Positions 1 through 4,721 of a stretch of DNA of 5,612 nt are shown here, one piece after another. This DNA is from Planctomycetota bacterium. GTDB lineage: Bacteria > Planctomycetota > GCA-002687715 > DRQF01. Both the position numbers and the translations under genes were made by a program. The notes beneath the pieces are model-generated. The model ran no database searches and was not told where the DNA came from. It saw nothing but the letters and a program-made list of their open reading frames with translations. The stretch is taken from the NCBI GenBank assembly GCA_015485455.1, contig WFTN01000280.1, forward strand, positions 1-5,612, given 5' to 3'. Positions within the stretch are counted from its first letter, which is position 1, and each line of letters opens with the position of its first letter.

Positions 1-243
1 CCAAGCTGCCGCCCCAAAGAACGGGTCCACCACATCCCAATTACTGCCATTACTCAGTAGAGGAGCCGACCCAGGGATTCCTGGAGCCGCCAAATCCGCA
101 GTTGCAGTTCCCGCCCCTTCATTGAGTGGCAAGTAGAGTAGCTGTGGGAGCTGAGCCCTTGCCCCTGAAGAGCATGCAACCAGCAAGATGAAGGCGCCCA
201 CAACACCACGGACCCCGTGCAACCTAAGTCGATCTGTATTCAT
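1..243 (-). CDS. Secreted or lipoprotein LamG-like protein, N-terminal part only
   Basis: The reading frame starts at an ATG at 243 and is open for 81 codons to the window edge, so the C-terminal part is missing. A GGAG Shine-Dalgarno (plus-strand 252-255) lies 8 bases before the ATG. Residues 1-30 form an export signal: basic n-region (MNTDRLRLHGVRG), hydrophobic stretch VVGAFILLVA, then CSSGARAQ. The cleavage type is ambiguous. LVAC at 21-24 fits a lipobox with Cys24 as lipidated residue, while ARA-Q at 28-31 fits signal peptidase I. Residues about 34-55 (LLYLPLNEGAGTATADLAAP) resemble the first strand of a LamG/concanavalin A-like jelly-roll domain, which often begins with a Y-x-L-N-E-G-x-G-T pattern. 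Such domains usually bind carbohydrate or protein outside the cell. The gene begins 33 bases after the stop of the G8 gene on the same strand, so the two are probably co-transcribed and this gene would feel polarity from the repeat switch upstream. The start and export signal are fairly certain. The LamG call is tentative because so little of the protein is visible. Confidence -1.
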   Translation of the reverse strand, partial: MNTDRLRLHGVRGVVGAFILLVACSSGARAQLPQLLYLPLNEGAGTATADLAAPGIPGSAPLLSNGSNWDVVDPFFGAAAW

Positions 244-276
244 CTTTTCTTCTCCACGATAGTTTGGCCCTTTTTC

Positions 277-3200
277 CTACTGAGTCTTAACGCGAACAAG
301 AACCATCCCCCCCTTGTAGAGATCATTGATCAACGCCGTCGCGTATCCTTGTGGCAGGAACCATGCAATGGGGAAGACGGTGATCATGCGATAGTCCACA
401 AGGGCAACACGCACATACAAGAACTTGTTTATGGCATCGTAGTGCCACGCTAAGCCAAATGGAGAGGTCATAAGTTGAGCAGCAGTGGGTGCCGTGGTCG
501 GTGGCAGCAATGGGGTCGGAGGTAGAATAATGCCAGGTGTACTACCAGCGGTGAGGACGTTAACTGCAGGGTTGTAGAAAGGCACTGGAGCTGCTTCCGC
601 CGGATAGGATGGCACATCACCCAAGCTCGGTGGCGATGACGGAGGTAAGAAACCTGGGAACGTTAGGCAATCTAGACGTTGATGGACGACAAACTCAACG
701 TGATGGAGAGCACTTATGGTTGGACTAAATCCAACACTAGAAACAGGAATCTTAAGAGTGATCCAATCTCCTGGTTTGCCGAACCTCACTGCGATTCGAA
801 AGTCTGCAAACGATATTGGCAGACCGCCTGCAGTTGGCCGAGGCGGCACGACCTCGTAGACGTGCCCCTGCTTCACATTGAAGGGATAGACATTAGAAAG
901 CTGGGCCGAAAGAACATTCTCGCCATGATGGCTCTGATAGCTCGCAGTTGATTGTGCGGGATCACGCTTAAGTTCCATGTAGGCGGCCACCGGCGAAGCC
1001 CCTGAATAGCCAAAGCTAAGTAACTCATCATAGAACAGAATCTGAATAAGGCCACGTCCAGGTTCGTTGGGCAAAGCTTGTGGTAGATCCGGAACGATCC
1101 AAGCATTCCAATCGGCTATCCAGATTGGTGCGTCCAAGACTGGCGGGGAGGCTGGTGTCTTGCTCGCCCCATCTGGAAGCATGATCGATTGGTCGGCAAC
1201 GATGTATGCCGCTGTTACACTTTGTCCCACACCATTTGGCGGCGTCGGAAACCCCGAGATGCTTCCATCTGGATCCCACACCGTTACCAAATTCGTGGCG
1301 TTGAATTTTGGGCTCGTCGTGGCGGCACGAAACCACAATTTGTTGGCATTGGTAAAAGTGGTGCTCATCACCGTATTCCTGGGGTCGATTGCAAAAGCCA
1401 AGTCGATCAACCGATTTACAATGGCGGCCCCGTGCCGATCGCCCGACGTAGGCAAAGCGGAATCCTGAAAATTAATGAACTCCGCGTCTTCTACGACTAC
1501 CAGCCCGTCATAAAGTTCAAGACCAAATACGCCAGGGTTGGCAAGTTCGGGGCTAATATTGAGGCTTGAAGGCACAAGACTTCGTTGAACCAAAAGTTCC
1601 TCCGGGTCATCCCAGCCAGCGGTGCTACCTACGTTGAGTGAGTCGCCGATCGCAAGGACGTCACGAAATGTTGTTGTCCCTTCACCATCAACGAGCGGAT
1701 AAGCAGTTGTTGCTGCGTAGATCGCAACTTGGCAATCGGCGATCCGCAGGCCATCCCAAGTGAGGTGGCCAAAAGTCCGCGAAAAGACTCCGTACCTTTG
1801 GCATTTGTAGGCAGAAAAATCGGAGATTACGAATGATGAGTCAACCGGGTCGGAACCAAACAAATATGGCCTGTGATCCGCAAAGTAGCCATGCAACTTG
1901 TTTGAATGAGAGACATTCCCATTAAAAGACCACTTGGTTGTCGGTGAACTTACAACTTTTGGATCTGGAATTGGTAGCAATGAACTATCGATGCCATGGA
2001 CGGAAAAACTCTCATGGGGATTCTCGATCCAGAATCCCGTTCCTTCACAACCGGCAGAGATATTGTTGTCAAAGGTCCCATCGATCGTGGAAATCCAGAA
2101 GGTCGCGGGGTTGTTGTCTTGAGGAAAAAAGTGTGGTCCAGCCGCCGCAGTCACGTTTGCGCTCAACGTCGAAATCCCAATGTTTCCGGTTAGCGTGCAA
2201 CCATGTTCGAGTCCATCCACGAGGTAATAAGCTCGCCCCAAGGTGTGATAAGAGACGTTGTTTGTGACTTCCACCGATTCGGTCTGATGAACCACAATAG
2301 ATTTGTTGAAGTTGTGATGAAAAGAACAAGAATCTACAACGCCAAATTTATCCCCCAGGTCGTTGGCCATTCTCCCGGAATAGTGAAAATGAAGGGGGTA
2401 GTCGCCAGGTATCGCCCAGTTTCCGAGTCCTCGAAACTCGACCCAATGCAATTGCAACGTCGGGGCAGGTGTGGCAGGACTGTGGCTGATTGGCGGTGAC
2501 GGAGGAGGCGGAACTGCCCCACCGATCGTTTCGCCGATCTGTACCTTCCCACCAAATTGTGCGACAGTAGGATTATCAGGTCCCTTAATGACAACGTTTC
2601 GGCTGAGCAAGGCGACCTCCGCCGCAACAGCCATCGATTTGCCAGTTGTTCCACCATCCAGAGCACCAACAAAATGTTGATAAACTGCTGGACGATCTAT
2701 CCCATAGTTGGTGACCATCGGCACGCCACCCGCTGAAGAAACACTGGTAATCGTAAATTCTTCCGCTTGTTTAGTGTCGAAGTCTGTCGATGCAATGACA
2801 ATCCGATCTCCAACTTGCCAACCAGGATTCCCTTCCACCAACACTTCTACATCCAGCTCGTTTACTGTCTGAGATGCTCGTCCATGAGGAATCTTACCGC
2901 CTTGATCTCCCCAGATATGGAGAGCCCCACCGGATTCGACAAGCAGTTGCCCAGTGACTGGAATTCTCGCAGGGTTCTCGGCAATCTCCAATTCTAGAGT
3001 GCCAGAAAAAGGAAGTGATTGACTGCCAATTCTCAAGATCCCGCCGGGCCTCACATGAAGCAGATGAAAACATAGCCTCAGAACATTAGGGGAAATAATG
3101 AGCGTTCCATCGACAAGGACCGCATCGAGGCATTTCACGGGTTTGTCCAACGTAATTGTATGACCTGCAAGGATGTGGGCCGTATCCATACTTGTATCAG

Positions 3201-3438
3201 GCACACCGATTGCTGGAGGGACCGGTACCCAAGATGCATTGTTACTCCAGACACCGTTGACAGTGGCGGACACATGAGTTGCAGCGGGGATTTGTCCTAT
3301 GAGCGGAACAGAAAACAGGAAGAATACGAGACACGAGACACGAGACACGAGACACGAGACACGCTGTAAGAACAAATTCGGATCGACATCAAGTCCTCCC
3401 CTGTAGAGTAATTCCCGAGCGTTAGATATGGGAGACAA
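277..3438 (-). CDS. Large secreted G8-domain / right-handed beta-helix protein, CEMIP/TMEM2-like; reading frame apparently phase-OFF
   Basis: The frame is open for 1053 codons, counted from a TTG at 3438. Residues 26-50 form a signal peptide (RVSCLV repeat, FFLFSVPLIGQ). Residues about 60-180 look like a G8 domain: W-x-x-x-x-S-W, AGHTITLD, VDGTLII, GGxLxIG and ESGGALHIWG strands. The segment WQVGDRIVIASTDFD (207-221) followed by QAEEFTI is typical of CEMIP/TMEM2-type and bacterial G8 proteins. After a proline-rich linker (309-327) comes a parallel beta-helix region matching the CEMIP core: YPLHFHYSG (347-355), CSFHHNFNKSIVVHQT (371-386), NNVSYHTLGRAYYLVDGLEHG (393-413), PATFW (444-448), EGTGFW (465-470) and WDPDGSISG (721-729). 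Animal CEMIP/TMEM2 proteins act in hyaluronan breakdown, so an extracellular polysaccharide target is plausible but unproven here. Residues about 770-1053 match nothing I recognise. The ATG with the best ribosome site is at 3389, but it is one base out of this frame and yields only 30 codons, ending at TAG 3299-3297. A 7-base tandem repeat lies between. The TTG start gives a long acidic N-terminal extension with a poorly spaced GAGGG. I consider ATG 3389 the biological start in an ON variant. The family call is confident, the present translation start is not. Confidence -1.
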   Translation of the reverse strand: MSPISNARELLYRGGLDVDPNLFLQRVSCLVSRVSCLVFFLFSVPLIGQIPAATHVSATVNGVWSNNASWVPVPPAIGVPDTSMDTAHILAGHTITLDKPVKCLDAVLVDGTLIISPNVLRLCFHLLHVRPGGILRIGSQSLPFSGTLELEIAENPARIPVTGQLLVESGGALHIWGDQGGKIPHGRASQTVNELDVEVLVEGNPGWQVGDRIVIASTDFDTKQAEEFTITSVSSAGGVPMVTNYGIDRPAVYQHFVGALDGGTTGKSMAVAAEVALLSRNVVIKGPDNPTVAQFGGKVQIGETIGGAVPPPPSPPISHSPATPAPTLQLHWVEFRGLGNWAIPGDYPLHFHYSGRMANDLGDKFGVVDSCSFHHNFNKSIVVHQTESVEVTNNVSYHTLGRAYYLVDGLEHGCTLTGNIGISTLSANVTAAAGPHFFPQDNNPATFWISTIDGTFDNNISAGCEGTGFWIENPHESFSVHGIDSSLLPIPDPKVVSSPTTKWSFNGNVSHSNKLHGYFADHRPYLFGSDPVDSSFVISDFSAYKCQRYGVFSRTFGHLTWDGLRIADCQVAIYAATTAYPLVDGEGTTTFRDVLAIGDSLNVGSTAGWDDPEELLVQRSLVPSSLNISPELANPGVFGLELYDGLVVVEDAEFINFQDSALPTSGDRHGAAIVNRLIDLAFAIDPRNTVMSTTFTNANKLWFRAATTSPKFNATNLVTVWDPDGSISGFPTPPNGVGQSVTAAYIVADQSIMLPDGASKTPASPPVLDAPIWIADWNAWIVPDLPQALPNEPGRGLIQILFYDELLSFGYSGASPVAAYMELKRDPAQSTASYQSHHGENVLSAQLSNVYPFNVKQGHVYEVVPPRPTAGGLPISFADFRIAVRFGKPGDWITLKIPVSSVGFSPTISALHHVEFVVHQRLDCLTFPGFLPPSSPPSLGDVPSYPAEAAPVPFYNPAVNVLTAGSTPGIILPPTPLLPPTTAPTAAQLMTSPFGLAWHYDAINKFLYVRVALVDYRMITVFPIAWFLPQGYATALINDLYKGGMVLVRVKTQ
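3326..3363 (-). repeat. Heptanucleotide tandem repeat in the signal-peptide coding region (putative phase-variation tract)
   Basis: The tract is 38 bases: five perfect ACGAGAC units plus ACG on the plus strand, read as CGT followed by five GTCTCGT units in the G8 gene. Period 7 breaks exactly at both ends. Since 7 leaves remainder 1 on division by 3, each unit gained or lost shifts the frame, and the tract encodes the cycle V-S-C-L-V-S-R without stops in every frame. From ATG 3389 to a codon start of the main frame (3318) is 71 bases, so one extra unit (78) or two fewer (57) puts the ATG in frame. The present copy number is therefore an OFF state for that ATG. Confidence -1.
3395..3401 (-). 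promoter_or_regulatory. Strong Shine-Dalgarno GGGGAGG before ATG 3389
   Basis: On the minus strand GGGGAGG is followed by five bases (ACTTG) and then ATG at 3389-3387. This is the best initiation signal near the 5' end of the G8 gene. It decides the start question, because the ATG it serves is out of frame with the 1000-codon ORF and is linked to it only through the heptamer tract. The TTG at 3438 has only GAGGG three bases upstream, and a second in-frame TTG at 3375 has no visible Shine-Dalgarno. Confidence -1.
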
Positions 3439-3465
3439 AGTCCCTCAACGTTGGACGCCTACTGA

Positions 3466-3495
3466 AGAATAACTCGGTAGCTAAGCCTATGTCAA
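3466..3495 (-). promoter_or_regulatory. Sigma70-like promoter for the G8/LamG operon
   Basis: Read on the minus strand, a perfect TTGACA (-35, plus-strand 3495-3490) is followed after 18 bases by TATTCT (-10, plus-strand 3471-3466, four of six matches to TATAAT). Transcription would begin near 3458, giving a leader of about 70 bases before ATG 3389 and only about 20 before TTG 3438. The leader length favours the ATG slightly. A second TTGACA at plus-strand 3521-3516 has no matching -10 at normal spacing. Confidence -1.
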
Positions 3496-3691
3496 ACGAA
3501 AATCGGCGACATATTTGTCAAGGAGGGCCGAGCCAGCTCCAGTCATAATAGTGGGACACGCAACGGAACGGAAACTGCCGATCCCCGATCTTGGAACCGT
3601 CCGGTCCACCTTGTATCTGACAGAGAAACCACAAACCGCCACAATCCACGTCCCATGACAGCAACAGGTTCGCTACCAGTTCAGAAGTTGA
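3496..3691. other. Intergenic stretch without a recognisable gene
   Basis: Between the operon promoter and the transposase remnant I see no credible gene. A 70-codon minus-strand frame (3518-3730) overlaps the stretch, but only its first residues (CPERCG) carry meaning, as part of the decayed transposase. The rest is probably decayed element or flanking DNA. The right end of the former mobile element may lie here, but I found no clear terminal sequence. Confidence -1.
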
Positions 3692-4039
3692 ACCGCATCG
3701 CTCGGGGCAAAGAACATTGGAGCGGGTCAACCTCGAAGATCTACCCGATGAGTCGGGCCCAACTGGCTCTTGATTTCTTCTCGCCTATTGAGAGATCGTC
3801 GAGATCATCATTGCAGGCCAAGTCCACTGACGAAGATTCGGCGTAGTCCTTACGGACCCGATTGGCGTAGACGCCGTAATAGCGCACCATGTGCATCCTT
3901 GGATCAGGGATTTGGTTGCCACCTGATGGATGAAGTCCACGGGCTCCAGCAAAAGGGAGGTTTTGCCCGTCTTGTGATCTCGTGGCGTCACCACCAAGAC
4001 CTTACCCCTCGGCAAGATCTCAATGGCACTTAACCGAAT
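3692..4039 (-). pseudogene. Decayed IS91-type transposase (Y2_Tnp), C-terminal remnant
   Basis: Three minus-strand pieces in different frames line up, in order, with the C-terminal half of IS91-family/Y2 rolling-circle transposases. Piece one (4039-3902) reads IRLSAIEILPRGKVLV, then RDHKTGKTSLLLEPVDFIHQV, the usual segment before the conserved R-Y-x-G motif. After a frameshift near 3902-3911, piece two reads IPDPRMHMVRYYGVYANRVRKD (3911-3846), the family hallmark VRYYGxYxNxxR. It continues to KKSRASWARLIG and then meets TAG at 3743-3741. Reading through that stop gives IFEVDPLQC (3740-3714), matching the family's S-W-A-R-L-I-x-x-V-Y-E-V-D-P-L-x-C-P-x-C-G stretch. The second half of the CPxCG knuckle (CPERCG) is in a third frame. 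The N-terminal zinc-binding and catalytic tyrosine regions are absent, and upstream similarity stops near 4040. It is therefore a truncated, non-functional fragment of an old insertion. Family identification comes from recalled motifs, but the order and spacing of three independent matches make it fairly safe. Confidence -1.
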
Positions 4040-4643
4040 GGGTGCCAAGCGTATGCCCCATCCCCGTGGGAGGGACTGGAGTGACCTACTCAACCCAGAA
4101 TTACCCGGCCACCGAGGTGCATCCAGTGCTGCCCCTTTTGGATTCTTCAGTATGTATTTGGGTCGTCGGCAAGACAGAACAGACAAATGGATTCACAACG
4201 TCCGCGTGTTCGCCACTGGCGGTCATTTCGACATGCAAGCCGCTTACAACCTCGCTGACCCGACGCTCCAATTGGTCTACGGCATCTTCGGACAACCATC
4301 CATCTTTGACACCTACGTCTTGCCAGGCACCATGGGGGACATGGCATTCACACCCTGCCCGGCTGCTCCGTTGTTGTCATCCATTTCTTTCATCTATGCC
4401 GGAAGCTTTCCCTTGGGTACTTGCGGTCCTCTCATCCCAACAAGCCTAGCACCTTGGTTCTCCGGCCCTGGCCCTGCCATCTTCTTTCCTCTCACGGTCA
4501 CCTTCCAAGGGGTTGTGGAAGAAACGTTGGATCTTGAGAGTCCTGCACTCCAGCAGGACTCTCTCACATGGCCTTCTCTACCTTACCTTCGCCAAGAGAG
4601 CGCATGTGTCTCCTTCCTCCAAATAATTCGAAGAGCTTGTTGA
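4023..4643 (+). CDS. Open frame with probable C-terminal fragment of a secreted protein; unrecognised family
   Basis: This 206-codon frame starts at an ATG with no Shine-Dalgarno, and its first codons overlap the transposase remnant on the other strand, so the start is unlikely to be real. From about 4200 to 4520 the codons show a strong C-ending third-position bias (GTC, TTC, GAC, TAC, AAC, ATC), which supports genuine coding. That part reads QLVYGIFGQPSIFDTYVLPG, then CPAAPLL, GSFPLGTCGPLIP and FFPLTVTFQGVV. The pattern resembles the C-terminal beta-sandwich tails of secreted bacterial proteins. For 4066-4150 another plus frame (reading GTGVTYSTQNYPATEVHPVL) looks equally coding-like, so a frameshift near 4140-4200 is possible. 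The frame reads through the hairpin at 4536-4563 into weakly protein-like sequence, suggesting the original stop was lost. I read it as the surviving 3' part of a gene truncated at the transposase remnant. Function unknown. It could also be a short intact gene with a different start. Confidence -1.
   Translation: MALNRMGAKRMPHPRGRDWSDLLNPELPGHRGASSAAPFGFFSMYLGRRQDRTDKWIHNVRVFATGGHFDMQAAYNLADPTLQLVYGIFGQPSIFDTYVLPGTMGDMAFTPCPAAPLLSSISFIYAGSFPLGTCGPLIPTSLAPWFSGPGPAIFFPLTVTFQGVVEETLDLESPALQQDSLTWPSLPYLRQESACVSFLQIIRRAC
4536..4563 (+). terminator. Perfect 11-bp hairpin, possible transcription terminator
   Basis: GAGAGTCCTGC (4536-4546) and GCAGGACTCTC (4553-4563) are exact inverted copies around a 6-base loop ACTCCA. 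It lies just after the coding-like part of the plus-strand fragment and about 75 bases before the next promoter, the usual place for a terminator. There is no T-run after it, only TCACATGGCCTTCTCT, so it is not a classical intrinsic terminator. Because it is a perfect palindromic stem it could act in either direction or be an mRNA-stabilising 3' hairpin. Confidence -1.
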
Positions 4644-4668
4644 CAAACCATCTTCAATCCGAAATGAT
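4640..4668 (+). promoter_or_regulatory. Sigma70-like promoter for the plus-strand secreted-protein gene
   Basis: A perfect TTGACA (4640-4645) is followed after exactly 17 bases by AATGAT (4663-4668, four of six matches to TATAAT). Transcription would start near 4675, leaving a leader of about 47 bases before ATG 4722. The layout (TTGACA promoter, short leader, good Shine-Dalgarno, ATG, repeat tract) is the same as at the G8 operon, although the sequences are not otherwise alike. Confidence -1.
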
Positions 4669-4710
4669 CAGACAATCAGGACTAGATTTCGCGCATTTCA
4701 CATTGAAAAA

Positions 4711-4715
4711 AAGGA
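4711..4715 (+). promoter_or_regulatory. Shine-Dalgarno AAGGA for ATG 4722
   Basis: AAGGA at the end of an A-run (4706-4715) lies six bases before ATG 4722. It is the only convincing initiation site ahead of the secreted-protein ORF. It fixes the start upstream of the octamer repeat and shows that this start is out of frame in the present sequence, where translation would stop after 14 codons at TAA 4764-4766. Confidence -1.
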
Positions 4716-4721
4716 TCGATC

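Noticed and set aside
217..453. A 78-codon plus-strand frame with a hydrophobic N-terminus.
   Set aside because: It is antisense to the end of the G8 gene and the start of the LamG-like gene, lacks a Shine-Dalgarno, and its hydrophobic start is the reverse complement of a spacer and coding ends.
1028..2680. Many open frames of 60-130 codons on both strands within the G8 gene.
   Set aside because: They are antisense or out-of-frame shadows of a single long frame with strong domain matches, and none has its own convincing ribosome site or recognisable motif.
3326..3363. Considered as a CRISPR-like or regulatory-protein-binding repeat array.
   Set aside because: The units are 7 bases, directly adjacent, with no spacers, and lie within codons of a signal peptide. 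A slippage tract explains them better.
3785..4186. A 133-codon minus-strand frame as an intact gene.
   Set aside because: Only its middle resembles a transposase. The matching sequence continues in other frames, and its first 45 and last 35 residues resemble nothing, so it is part of a pseudogene.
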